Source: an uncultured Eubacteriales bacterium (GTDB lineage: Bacteria > Bacillota > Clostridia > Lachnospirales > Lachnospiraceae). Taken from it: DNA of 64,000 nt. Below, in pieces: positions 8,429-16,040 of the stretch. The notes beneath the pieces are model-generated. The model was not told the DNA's origin. It ran no database searches and saw only the letters and a program-made list of their open reading frames with translations. The position numbers and the translations under genes were made by a program. The DNA lies in assembly GCA_949292785.1 (NCBI GenBank), contig CASFBK010000013.1, positions 22,502-86,501 on the forward strand, read 5' to 3'. Within the stretch, counting starts at the first letter, position 1, and the number at the start of each line of letters is the position of its first letter.

Positions 8429-9012
8429 TAACCTCCTACCACTTCTGTCACTTTTCTTCTCTGCTCCTGAATTTTACTGATTAGTACCACCATTCCAAGA
8501 TATCCTCCTAGAAAGACTATTTCCATATAATTCATTCCTAATCCAATCAGTGCCCAAAATATCATTTCAACCGCTGCCTGCTTTTTCTTCATGGTCTTTC
8601 GCTTTATAAGATACTGTACTCCTACTGCTCCCAAAATAATGGCGCCATTAAAGAGCGGATTACATTTTGACAGCGCTTGGGGCACCAGAGATAAAAACGG
8701 ATTGTCAAACAACGCATCCATAAGGAAAAACAAAACGGCAAACAAAAAAACCTCCATATTCATCATCTGCAACACCAATGGCATCTTTTCCGGCTTTTTT
8801 TGTATCTCCCTTATCTCCTTTTGAAACAAACTACTAAGCCAGACAGAACACAATGTTACCAAAAAAAAGCAAAGGAGCATGACCTTGTCATATTTCGCAG
8901 CAAATCGGTCTAATCCGGCATTTCCGAAGGTAATTACCAGATATATCACCAACGAAAAGAAAAAGTTAAACGCTACCTGAACATAAAATTTCTTTTTCGA
9001 AAATTTTCTCAC
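8428..9012 (-). CDS. Membrane protein of the sactipeptide cluster (AlbG-like)
   Basis: 194 aa from the GTG at 9012, which has GGGAGGAG 9 nt upstream inside the preceding peptidase gene; the two genes overlap by 47 nt. The longer reading frame back to 9087 overlaps that peptidase further and lacks a site. It has about five hydrophobic segments, a lysine-rich loop after the fourth, and no catalytic motif. In B. subtilis the comparable gene is albG (233 aa, membrane). The role is probably accessory to immunity or export; this is inference from context. Confidence 0.72.
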   Translation of the reverse strand: MRKFSKKKFYVQVAFNFFFSLVIYLVITFGNAGLDRFAAKYDKVMLLCFFLVTLCSVWLSSLFQKEIREIQKKPEKMPLVLQMMNMEVFLFAVLFFLMDALFDNPFLSLVPQALSKCNPLFNGAIILGAVGVQYLIKRKTMKKKQAAVEMIFWALIGLGMNYMEIVFLGGYLGMVVLISKIQEQRRKVTEVVGG

Positions 9013-9946
9013 ACAGCTTCTCCTCCCAGTCTGACTGAAAATAGGTCTTCTCAATATCCGGATTTCCTTCCAGATACCTTGCCACATACGTTACCTCATT
9101 ACACAAATATTTAAAAGACGTCAATAACAAATAATAATGATGATAGGCATTTTCTTTATACCGGTTCACTTCCCGCAAACGACTGATATCTCCCTTCAGC
9201 ACAATTTTTATAACTTCTGATTTATGCACAATCTTTAACGCATAATCTGTTACCATACCACAAAACAGGATTTTCAGGCAGTAGCTTAAGATTTCTCCAT
9301 ATTGGTCCTTTTTCACATGAATTTCCACCTTATTGCTCTCTCGGATTACCGCTTCAAAGCTTACCTTTTCTATCCAGTTTTCCTCAAATGTCATTTTTTC
9401 TAATCGTGCTGCTTCCCCATCCGCTTGTTCCAATTTACCAAAAATAATGGTACTATATTTTCCATCATATTCATCATGAATCTTTTTTGCCCTGTTCAAT
9501 TCAAATTCGCTTATTTCTTCCCGGCTTCCAATCATCTCATTTACTTCTGCTTCGTCTAAACGGCTGCACAAAAGCAGATGCTCCTGAAGAATGGTATTTT
9601 TTTCTATAGAAAGCCCCTCTTCTTTAAATTCTGTTCCAAATATTTCTTCTAAATTTCCACTGTCCAATTCTTCCTGCAGGATTCCATCCTGTAATTCAAT
9701 AAAAATATATTCTGTCATGCTGTCTTTTGTTTCCGCATTAAATTGAATTCCCTGCTTTTCCAGATAGGTAAGGTACTTTTTATTGGACTGCACAATCATA
9801 TGTTCAATCAAATGGGCATATCCGCTCTTTTGAATCAAATCTGCAAATCCCAGCGGGATCAAAAACTTAATGACCACTACGTCCGAATCCATTTGAAATT
9901 GTACCGTACCATCCTTTCGTTTCTGGATGTTTTCTATCATGTCCAT
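8966..9946 (-). CDS. albF: M16-family zinc peptidase of the sactipeptide cluster (AlbF-like)
   Basis: 326 aa. The inverted zinc motif HxxEH is present as HLIEH (residues 45-49), and a Glu-rich EKNTILQEH segment about 70 residues later can supply the third ligand. This is the peptidase M16 pattern seen in AlbF of the subtilosin operon, where AlbE/AlbF are thought to remove the leader and help head-to-tail closure. The protein is shorter than AlbF (about 426 aa). It starts 6 nt after the inactive partner gene, whose stop overlaps its GGGGTGAG ribosome site. Confidence 0.82.
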   Translation of the reverse strand: MDMIENIQKRKDGTVQFQMDSDVVVIKFLIPLGFADLIQKSGYAHLIEHMIVQSNKKYLTYLEKQGIQFNAETKDSMTEYIFIELQDGILQEELDSGNLEEIFGTEFKEEGLSIEKNTILQEHLLLCSRLDEAEVNEMIGSREEISEFELNRAKKIHDEYDGKYSTIIFGKLEQADGEAARLEKMTFEENWIEKVSFEAVIRESNKVEIHVKKDQYGEILSYCLKILFCGMVTDYALKIVHKSEVIKIVLKGDISRLREVNRYKENAYHHYYLLLTSFKYLCNEVTYVARYLEGNPDIEKTYFQSDWEEKLCEKIFEKEILCSGSV

Positions 9947-9952
9947 ATTTTC

Positions 9953-10963
9953 TCACCCCGCTGCGATAACATGCAATTCTCCATTTTTCACCTCAATCAT
10001 ATCTTCCAACGTAATCTCTGATAACTCCTGTACAATCTCATCTAAGGTCAGCATTCTTTTTACCACATAAATATATGGCAATACTGCGAACATTTCTCCA
10101 TATTGAAATGCCACGAACTTTATATCATCTATCACTCTTCTTTTTGCACTGTGAAACAGCTCTTGTGTCATTTTTACATTTTTTGCATAAGAAACAGTTT
10201 CTTCTAAAAGCTCTTGACTGTAATCTGCCATGACCCCGGTCAGAAGCAATTCATGCTCCATCACAAAGGAACTGACTGCTGTATATATCTTTCCTTCACA
10301 CCGCAACGGAAAATAAACGCCGTCTGTTTCGTTGGTACCAAAGACCTTCTCCATAATCTTATAGCATAAAAGCCTTTTTAATTCCCCTGCGGTCCTGGTA
10401 AGATAAAATCCGCCCATAAATGCAAGCTTGTGCTCTTGTACATCAATCTTATTTTCCTTGTCCTGTATTCTTGTGTTTTCTAAGGACTCTTGTGTTTCTT
10501 CCTCAAACTGAATTCCCGGCTGAAAGGAAGTATGCATAACTTCTAAGATTTCCTGCATCTGTTTCTGATAAACCGCTTCCTCTAACAGTTCTTTTTTATC
10601 CCCGGAAAGTACATCAATCATTTTGCGTACAACATCTACATTCTGTGTAAGTCTTTGCAGATAAGTACAATACTCTTTATAATGGGGAATGGAAAAGGTA
10701 TGAATACATTGGAAAAAAATCTGATTTATCTCCTCTGCCTTTAAGGGCATCCCATTCTCTGCCATTACAAAAAGAATTTCACCAAAAAGCTTTTCTGCCT
10801 TTCCTTTCGCATTCCATACACAAATCATATTATGTTTGTAAAACTGAAATTCTACCTTTTCTTTGTTTTTCTGTACAAAAAATTTCAACAAATAGTCATC
10901 AACGCACCCGGTCATTTTACGCGACAGTAATCGTGTATTCACTCTATTTGTCAGGCTGAACAT
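9953..10963 (-). CDS. M16-like peptidase partner without zinc motif (AlbE-like)
   Basis: 336 aa from ATG 10963, with GAGG 8 nt upstream; a TTG six codons earlier is possible. No HxxEH is present. Secondary-structure character and position before the HLIEH protein fit the catalytically silent half of an M16 pair, as AlbE accompanies AlbF. The middle (residues 150-190) is Glu/Lys-rich and probably a linker. It overlaps the end of albA by 20 nt, so it is translated from the same message. The family assignment comes mostly from context. Confidence 0.7.
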   Translation of the reverse strand: MFSLTNRVNTRLLSRKMTGCVDDYLLKFFVQKNKEKVEFQFYKHNMICVWNAKGKAEKLFGEILFVMAENGMPLKAEEINQIFFQCIHTFSIPHYKEYCTYLQRLTQNVDVVRKMIDVLSGDKKELLEEAVYQKQMQEILEVMHTSFQPGIQFEEETQESLENTRIQDKENKIDVQEHKLAFMGGFYLTRTAGELKRLLCYKIMEKVFGTNETDGVYFPLRCEGKIYTAVSSFVMEHELLLTGVMADYSQELLEETVSYAKNVKMTQELFHSAKRRVIDDIKFVAFQYGEMFAVLPYIYVVKRMLTLDEIVQELSEITLEDMIEVKNGELHVIAAG

Positions 10964-12329
10964 CTCTAACACCTCTTTCAAATATTTCTAAAATTTCGTA
11001 CAGATTATTTTTTTCAATCCAGCTGCATACCTTTTCTTTTCCCCGGTTATGAGAAAGTCCTTTAAAATAACAGCCCTTACAGTTTACAAAATGTTCGCAG
11101 TTCTTCGGACATCCATTCTCTTCTGACGGAGGAAGAATCTTAGCTATTTTCTGATAAATATCCTTTTGAAATATTTCCCGAAATTCTTCTTTAAAAATGT
11201 TTCCAAACAGATTTGTTTTTTCAAATAATGCACAGGGGCGCAGATTTCCGTCTGCTCCGACAATAATAGAATTGATGGCAGAACCGCAATTTTCAGAGCC
11301 TAATATTTTATCCTCGCTTCTGGCAATGGGAATCATTTTCTGATACTTTTCTATCACGCCATCTACATACCGGATATAGCTTTCTGCGTCCAGTTCCTCT
11401 TCCACCTTTTCTGATTTCTCTAATAATTTTCCTCTTCCAAAATCTTCAATGAAATTGAACACAAACATATTTGCCCCTAAGGAAATGGCAAGCTCCGCTA
11501 ATTTGTCAATCTCCCACATATTGTCTCTGAAGATGCTGGACGCAATCCGTACCCTTAAGCCTGCTTCTGTCATTCGTTTTACGTTTTTGCACGTGGCTTC
11601 AAATGCACCTTTCATTCCGCGAAACTCATCATGGACGGAGGGCTGTGTACTGTCGATGGATATATTCAGCACAATCTTATCCCGATAGGTTTTCAAAAGC
11701 TTTAATACTTTTTCCGACAACATGGTGCCATTTGTTAAAATAGCTACGGTGGCAAACTGCTTTAGCGCCAGCTCCAAAATCTCATATGCCTGAGGATGAA
11801 CGAATATTTCTCCTCCGGTCAGTTCCAGATTCAGCACATGATTTTTCTTGAAAATATCCACCAGCCATTGAAATTGTTCAAAGGTAATCATGCTGCTTTT
11901 TTCGCAGGATGCTTCCAGATAACAATGTTTACAGCGAAGATTACATTTTTCCGTTACCTCTATGGTTGCTATCATAGGCGAAATCAATGCTCCGTCACCA
12001 ATGACCTTTAATTTTTCCTGTTCCACCGGAGTTTCTGTCAGAACCACTGCATCATTTTCTTTTAACTCCAAAAGAAACTGTTCAATCCATTCTCTGTTAT
12101 CTTCTAACGGGATTCCTGTCTTTTCACAAAACAGTTCCGCTACCTCTTCTACTGTACGATTTCCGGAAATCAGCTTTACAAGCTGCTCTCCTGTTTTATT
12201 TACAGTAAAAAAACGCTGATAACATTCTTCCTCTTTTTTTACCTCTGACATCAGATTATATTTTCCTTTTGTCAGATACATAAAAACGCCTTTGTTCAGG
12301 CTGATATATCTGTTTGCTACCGCTTCCAC
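10944..12329 (-). CDS. albA: Radical SAM/SPASM sactipeptide maturase (AlbA)
   Basis: 461 aa from GTG 12329, with AGGAGG 4-5 nt upstream (ATG 12281 is an alternative). Residues 20-110 resemble the PqqD/RRE-type peptide-recognition domain. The radical SAM cluster is CNLRCKHC (Cys 129, 133, 136), followed by LTGGEIFVHP. The C-terminal SPASM region has Cys in NCGSAI, LRPCALF, NGCPKNC, NCKGC and KVCSW, enough for auxiliary Fe-S clusters. It matches B. subtilis AlbA closely by eye. It forms sulfur-to-alpha-carbon thioethers in the precursor encoded directly upstream. Confidence 0.95.
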   Translation of the reverse strand: MEAVANRYISLNKGVFMYLTKGKYNLMSEVKKEEECYQRFFTVNKTGEQLVKLISGNRTVEEVAELFCEKTGIPLEDNREWIEQFLLELKENDAVVLTETPVEQEKLKVIGDGALISPMIATIEVTEKCNLRCKHCYLEASCEKSSMITFEQFQWLVDIFKKNHVLNLELTGGEIFVHPQAYEILELALKQFATVAILTNGTMLSEKVLKLLKTYRDKIVLNISIDSTQPSVHDEFRGMKGAFEATCKNVKRMTEAGLRVRIASSIFRDNMWEIDKLAELAISLGANMFVFNFIEDFGRGKLLEKSEKVEEELDAESYIRYVDGVIEKYQKMIPIARSEDKILGSENCGSAINSIIVGADGNLRPCALFEKTNLFGNIFKEEFREIFQKDIYQKIAKILPPSEENGCPKNCEHFVNCKGCYFKGLSHNRGKEKVCSWIEKNNLYEILEIFERGVRDVQPDK

Positions 12330-12360
12330 TCTTCTTCCTCCTCACTTCCTTTGGGGAATC

Positions 12361-12397
12361 GGTAACTATTCTGTTGTTTTCTCACAGAATAGTTACC
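12361..12397. promoter_or_regulatory. Intercistronic hairpin between precursor and albA
   Basis: A perfect 14-bp inverted repeat (GGTAACTATTCTGT with its complement, 9-nt loop) lies 65 nt after the precursor stop and 32 nt before albA. There is no following T-run on the minus strand, so it looks like a partial attenuator or mRNA-stabilising processing stem that keeps precursor message in excess over the enzymes. Confidence 0.7.
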
Positions 12398-12461
12398 GCC
12401 TCTATGTACTTCTGTTTTATGTATTATGTTTTTTCGGATTTTTACTTTACAGGTCTCTATT

Positions 12462-12632
12462 TTAGCCTGTCACTCCGAATACTGCGGATACTCCTGCGAT
12501 TTCAAAATCCGGAATTGGTCCGTCTGCCAGACAAAGTGCTCCTACTGCACAAGCAGAACAACCTTTGTTCTCAACGATTTTTGCCTTTTCTACTGCTACT
12601 TCTTCTCTTTCCATTTTCTTCATTTCCATCAT
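12462..12632 (-). CDS. sboA: Subtilosin A-like sactipeptide precursor
   Basis: 56 codons, ATG 12630-12632 (a second ATG follows directly), with AAAGGA upstream and TAA at 12462-12464. The product is a charged 21-residue leader ending in IVE, then a 35-residue core starting NKGC and ending VTG. The core has the same length as subtilosin A, Cys at core positions 4, 7 and 13, Phe at 22 and 31, and the identical segment DGPIPDFEIAG; by my count from memory 23 of 35 residues agree. Expected links are Cys4-Phe31, Cys13-Phe22 and Cys7 to residue 28, which is Ser here and Thr in subtilosin. The core begins with Asn and ends with Gly, as needed for head-to-tail cyclisation. The leader is longer than the 8 residues of SboA. 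Confidence 0.96.
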   Translation of the reverse strand: MMEMKKMEREEVAVEKAKIVENKGCSACAVGALCLADGPIPDFEIAGVSAVFGVTG

Positions 12633-12765
12633 TTTTTTCTTCCTTTCTTATTCACTGATTTTTTGTTTTTAGATACTTTTTTGCTTTTACAAACGTGTTT
12701 CTCTTTTTCCTCACTCCTTTCTTGTTTGTAACCTTATCATACCCTAATTTTCTTTCTGAAAATGC

Positions 12766-12792
12766 AATGTCCTCATTTGGCATGTAAATGTC
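12766..12792. promoter_or_regulatory. Two AATGTC half-sites 21 bp apart upstream of the precursor gene
   Basis: AATGTC occurs at 12766-12771 and 12787-12792, exactly two helical turns apart, the spacing used by LytTR (AgrA-type) regulators. They lie about 135 nt upstream of the precursor start. The core ATGTC is shared with the tandem repeats in the agr intergenic region. A weak, inferential call. Confidence 0.25.
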
Positions 12793-12838
12793 TTTTTCCT
12801 GTATTTTTTCCCTTACTAATACTGCCAGGGCATAGAAC

Positions 12839-12896
12839 AAAGTGTGCCCCGCACACTCTCGCGAATATACATTACCTATCAAGCGGGACACACTTT
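12839..12896. repeat. Inverted repeat downstream of agrC
   Basis: AAAGTGTGCCCCGC at 12839-12852 pairs with GCGGGACACACTTT at 12883-12896 with one mismatch, enclosing 30 nt. It is part of a compound, GC-rich, structured stretch (12839-12963) between agrC and the sactipeptide precursor. The long minus-strand frame across 12652-13056 runs through these repeats and is not a believable gene. Confidence 0.6.
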
Positions 12897-12963
12897 GCCG
12901 CGCCGAGCACAGTCGCTTGCGACATAATTCCACTTGTGCGAGCGCGCATCCTGCACGGAGTGC

Positions 12964-13029
12964 TTTTTGCTCTATAGGAATCAAAATTTTACACTTTAAC
13001 GCAACACGGTATTTCCTATAGAGCAAAAA
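12964..13029. repeat. Interspersed palindromic repeat, copy 1
   Basis: A 66-bp unit with perfect 17-bp arms (TTTTTGCTCTATAGGAA and complement) and a 32-nt loop containing TTTAACGCAACACGGTAT. An almost identical unit lies at 61086-61152 and a diverged one at 46372-46406. All three follow a minus-strand terminator hairpin directly. Confidence 0.85.
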
Positions 13030-13062
13030 AGATATGTAAAAGGTGTTTCCTTTCACATATCT
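13030..13062 (-). terminator. Terminator after agrC
   Basis: A 14-bp stem (AGATATGTGAAAGG against CCTTTTACATATCT on the minus strand, one mismatch), 5-nt loop, then a T-run that is also the arm of the adjacent repeat. It ends the agrA-agrC transcript before the sactipeptide cluster. Confidence 0.85.
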
Positions 13063-13067
13063 CTTCC

Positions 13068-14381
13068 TTACGCAATCAAATTAAAATTTAAGGTAACTAC
13101 AACGGAAAATTTGTTTTCTTCCACATCATACTGTATCACCCCATCATACTTCTTAATGGCTGTTTCCACACTTTTCATTCCCCAGCCATGAAAGGTCTTG
13201 TCCACTTTTGTGGTAATCAGCTTCATATTTTGGAACCTGGGCTTCTCCTCTAATCCGTTTTCAATCTTAAACAGAATCATTTCGTTTATGGTCCTAATTG
13301 TAATTTTTATCCATTTATTGCTTAAATCCTTGTTTTTCTCACATGCCTCGATGGCATTGTCTAACAGATTGCTCAAAATGGTACATACATCATTTTGCAG
13401 AATATCCGTGTTTCCGGGAAATTCCACGTTTACAGATGCTTCAATTTTCTCCTTTTTCATTTTACTTAATTTACTGTTAATCACTACATCTACCACATCA
13501 TTTCCGGTCCAGGTCTTTTTCATGGTCTCCCGTATCGGTTCGCTAATGTTATCCAGATACTGCATTGCCATACTGGCGTCACCACGAATCAGAAATTGAT
13601 AGAGCACATTCATATGATTATTAAAGTCATGATATAGCTTTGCATTGGCGGTATACGCCTGAGTTAGATTCTGGTAATTTTCCTGAAGCAGTTTATTGCG
13701 CATTTCCATAAAATGCAGACTGTCTATTTCATACTTTCGTTTTTGAAACAAAACTGCCACAGTCACAGTCAATGCCATAATCAACCCAAAGGTAATCCAG
13801 TCCACAACAATAGAAAAATGAAATGTTTTTCTTGTATTTTCCGCAAGATAGATAAGTCCTGCCATTCCCGCCAAAATAAGCAGAACATAATGTTTCATCC
13901 GATTACTTTGAAACTTCTCTTTCACAAAATGTTTCAGCAGGAGATAAACTGCTATCAACAATAATTTTGAAATCAGAATCTGCCTTATCCTTTGAAATCC
14001 CATGGTGGTAAGAATCATTTCGGGATAATCGGAATCTTTGAGCAGATATCCCACCAGTGAAATGGAGAGAAAATCCAAATACCCCAGACACATAAAATAG
14101 AAACTGGTAATCAGACACACATACGGGAATCTGCACTGATATAATATCCATATAGAAATAACAATGAATACAATTCCCCCGAAAAAAATAAAATAGGAAA
14201 ACTCTTCGATAAGGTTACATCCATATACCAGCACCGCGATAACAAAAGAAATTCCTACCGTCATCCATTCTGTCTTTTTCTTGTCTCTTCTTGCTTCAAA
14301 TAAAATGCCTGCAACCTTGATACCAATATAGGTTTCAATAAAATTAGCAAATAATTCTGTTAAAAAGATGAAAACACTCAT
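13068..14381 (-). CDS. agrC: AgrC-type sensor histidine kinase
   Basis: 437 aa from ATG 14381, with GAAGGA upstream and a 4-nt ATGA overlap with the response regulator; a TTG five codons earlier is unlikely. About six membrane segments fill the first 200 residues. The cytosolic part has the HPK10-type H-box YHDFNNHMN, an N-box with LSNLLDNAIEAC and a G-box GWGMKSVETAI. It should sense the peptide made from agrD by agrB (plus strand, next door) and phosphorylate the LytTR regulator. Confidence 0.92.
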   Translation of the reverse strand: MSVFIFLTELFANFIETYIGIKVAGILFEARRDKKKTEWMTVGISFVIAVLVYGCNLIEEFSYFIFFGGIVFIVISIWILYQCRFPYVCLITSFYFMCLGYLDFLSISLVGYLLKDSDYPEMILTTMGFQRIRQILISKLLLIAVYLLLKHFVKEKFQSNRMKHYVLLILAGMAGLIYLAENTRKTFHFSIVVDWITFGLIMALTVTVAVLFQKRKYEIDSLHFMEMRNKLLQENYQNLTQAYTANAKLYHDFNNHMNVLYQFLIRGDASMAMQYLDNISEPIRETMKKTWTGNDVVDVVINSKLSKMKKEKIEASVNVEFPGNTDILQNDVCTILSNLLDNAIEACEKNKDLSNKWIKITIRTINEMILFKIENGLEEKPRFQNMKLITTKVDKTFHGWGMKSVETAIKKYDGVIQYDVEENKFSVVVTLNFNLIA

Positions 14382-15094
14382 AATTCCTTCCCCCAATATG
14401 AATTCACAAACTGTTTGGTACTCTGAATATGGGAACGGCTAATAGGAAGAGACTCTCCGTTCTTTAACAATACTTCGCCGTTTTTTACCTGCATAATATG
14501 TATCAAATTCACAATACATCCCCGGTCAATATAAATAAATTCCTCCCGGTCAATTTCTTCAAACACCTGGGACAAGCTTTTCCGCACCTTTGCTACGGAA
14601 TAAAAGGTTATGATTTCGGAATTCTTTCCGTTTTTTTGAATATACAAAATGTCCTTCAGCATAATTTTCTCCAGGCGCGTCTGCGTCTGAATGGTATACA
14701 CTTCCTGCTGTTCTATATTAATATATTGAAAAGCATCCTGCAGCGCCTGCGGAAGCCTTGTCTCTAATTCTTGTTTCGGAATATAGCGAAAGATAGATAG
14801 GGCAAAAGAATCTACCGCATATTTTAAATATGAAGTGACAAAAATAATAAGACAATTCGGCAGAATCTTTCTAATCTTAGGAGCAATCTCCATTCCGTTT
14901 CCATCCGGCATTTCAATATCTAATAGAATTAAATCATAATATCTGCCTTCTTCCACGTCCGCCAGCAGGAAATCTCCATTGGTACATTCCTCAATCTGCG
15001 CCATCATCTTGTGTTCCTGAATATACCGCTCCACAATTACCTTATTGGCAGACAGCAGTATTGGTTCGTCGTCACAAATTGCTATTTTAATCAT
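14378..15094 (-). CDS. agrA: AgrA-type LytTR response regulator
   Basis: 238 aa. The receiver domain starts IAICDDEP and has the phospho-acceptor in LILLDIEMPDGNG (about Asp58); residues 135-235 form a LytTR DNA-binding domain (IMLKDILYIQKNGKNSEI, IDRGCIVNLIHI). It is transcribed together with agrC and divergently from agrBD. The 185-bp intergenic region holds tandem 10-bp repeats that are its probable target. It may also control the sactipeptide genes just downstream of agrC. Confidence 0.93.
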   Translation of the reverse strand: MIKIAICDDEPILLSANKVIVERYIQEHKMMAQIEECTNGDFLLADVEEGRYYDLILLDIEMPDGNGMEIAPKIRKILPNCLIIFVTSYLKYAVDSFALSIFRYIPKQELETRLPQALQDAFQYINIEQQEVYTIQTQTRLEKIMLKDILYIQKNGKNSEIITFYSVAKVRKSLSQVFEEIDREEFIYIDRGCIVNLIHIMQVKNGEVLLKNGESLPISRSHIQSTKQFVNSYWGKEL

Positions 15095-15135
15095 GGTTGT
15101 TCCCCCTTTCCCTTTTTATTCTACCTTAGTTCCCC

Positions 15136-15165
15136 TGTCAAGATATGTCAGGATATGTCAAGAAA
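15136..15165. promoter_or_regulatory. Three tandem 10-bp repeats in the agr intergenic region
   Basis: TGTCAAGATA, TGTCAGGATA and TGTCAAGAAA follow one another without gaps, one per helical turn. On the minus strand each unit reads TTGACA-like, so they also overlap possible -35 hexamers of agrA. The probable binding site of the LytTR regulator. Confidence 0.55.
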
Positions 15166-15232
15166 CAAATTTCAAAATATCATATGCCGCGGACATTTTC
15201 CTGCCATTTGCGGACGAACTAATTCTTTTTCC

Positions 15233-15264
15233 ACTGTTTATGATATATAAATATCATAAACAGT
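15233..15264. promoter_or_regulatory. 32-bp perfect palindrome before agrB
   Basis: ACTGTTTATGATAT, ATAA, and the exact complement of the first arm. It ends 11 nt before the GGAGG of agrB, so in RNA it makes a 14-bp hairpin just upstream of the ribosome site, or in DNA a symmetrical operator. There is no T-run, so it is not a plain terminator. Confidence 0.6.
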
Positions 15265-15279
15265 AGTTTTAAAAAGGAG

Positions 15280-15849
15280 GTGCCTTTTATTTTATTGACA
15301 TTGTCTGAAATGTTCACAGAATATTTTATCAAACGCAACATCATTACGAAGGAGAAAGAGGATATTTTTGTATATGGCTTTCAGCTCATCATTTCTACTT
15401 TATCTTCTATGACAGCCATATTACTTCTTTCCTGCTTTGCCAATCTCACCTATGGCATTCTGTTTCTCTTCTTTTTTATGCCAATTCGCGGGTGTGTTGG
15501 AGGCTATCATGCCAATACTTTCGAAAAATGTTTTTTATATACAAGCCTGTGCTTTCCGGCTACTATGATAATTTCTGCTATTATGCAGCACATGAATCTC
15601 ATGCCGGTTGCTTATCTTTTTTTAATCTTTGGATATCTTATATTAATTTTAAAAGCACCCTGCAGAAATATTCATAACCCTTTAAGCGAAAAAGCCATCG
15701 CTAAGAATAAACTTTATACCAGAATACTTCTTCTGATATACGGCGGGATTCTTCTGATTACTTTTTTTACAAATCCTGCTCTTTCTTTGGTGGGAGCAAA
15801 TACCTTAAATCTTGTTACTTTCTTATTTATCATTGAAAAAAACAATTAA
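15280..15849 (+). CDS. agrB: AgrB accessory peptidase
   Basis: Up to 189 aa. Membrane cysteine protease that cleaves and cyclises the AgrD propeptide. The AgrB motif is intact: IRGCVGGYHANTFEKC, with catalytic His and Cys seven residues apart, as in S. aureus. About five further hydrophobic helices follow. The start is uncertain: AAAAAGGAGG lies at 15271-15280, so the GTG at 15280 overlaps its own site, and TTG 15295 or ATG 15310 may be used. It is followed 16 nt later by agrD. Confidence 0.9.
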   Translation: MPFILLTLSEMFTEYFIKRNIITKEKEDIFVYGFQLIISTLSSMTAILLLSCFANLTYGILFLFFFMPIRGCVGGYHANTFEKCFLYTSLCFPATMIISAIMQHMNLMPVAYLFLIFGYLILILKAPCRNIHNPLSEKAIAKNKLYTRILLLIYGGILLITFFTNPALSLVGANTLNLVTFLFIIEKNN

Positions 15850-15865
15850 AAGGAGTGTGTTTAGA

Positions 15866-15985
15866 ATGAATTTTACTTTAACAGCAATCGCAAACATGGT
15901 AGAAAAAATGGCATTTTTAGGAGCTGGACTGGCATCCTTCTTCGGACTTTATCAGCCGCAGAAGCCGGATTCTTTGAACAGTTAA
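15866..15985 (+). CDS. agrD: AgrD-like autoinducer propeptide with Ser in place of Cys
   Basis: 39 codons with AAAAGGAG before ATG 15866. The N-terminal half is an amphipathic helix (MNFTLTAIANMVEKMAFLG); then GLASFFGLYQPQKPDSLNS. The C-terminal QPQKPDSL piece fits the AgrD tail that AgrB cuts off. The usual ring-forming Cys is replaced by Ser24 in ASFFGLY, so the product would be a lactone, not a thiolactone, as known for S. intermedius. Ring limits (Ser24 to Leu28 or Tyr29) are uncertain. No Cys occurs anywhere in the peptide. Confidence 0.85.
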   Translation: MNFTLTAIANMVEKMAFLGAGLASFFGLYQPQKPDSLNS

Positions 15986-16040
15986 ATCAGAACGATAATA
16001 AAGACCGGATTTTTCAGATACTAATTTATAATTTTAAGCC

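Noticed and set aside
12652-13056. Minus-strand frame of 134 codons upstream of the sactipeptide precursor
   Set aside because: It runs through two inverted repeats, the interspersed palindrome and the agrC terminator; composition follows the repeats and there is no ribosome site. Treated as non-coding.
15880-15985. AgrD could be read as a small bacteriocin
   Set aside because: It directly follows agrB with a ribosome site and has the AgrD helix-core-tail order with the QPQKPDSL cleavage tail, so the propeptide reading is better supported.
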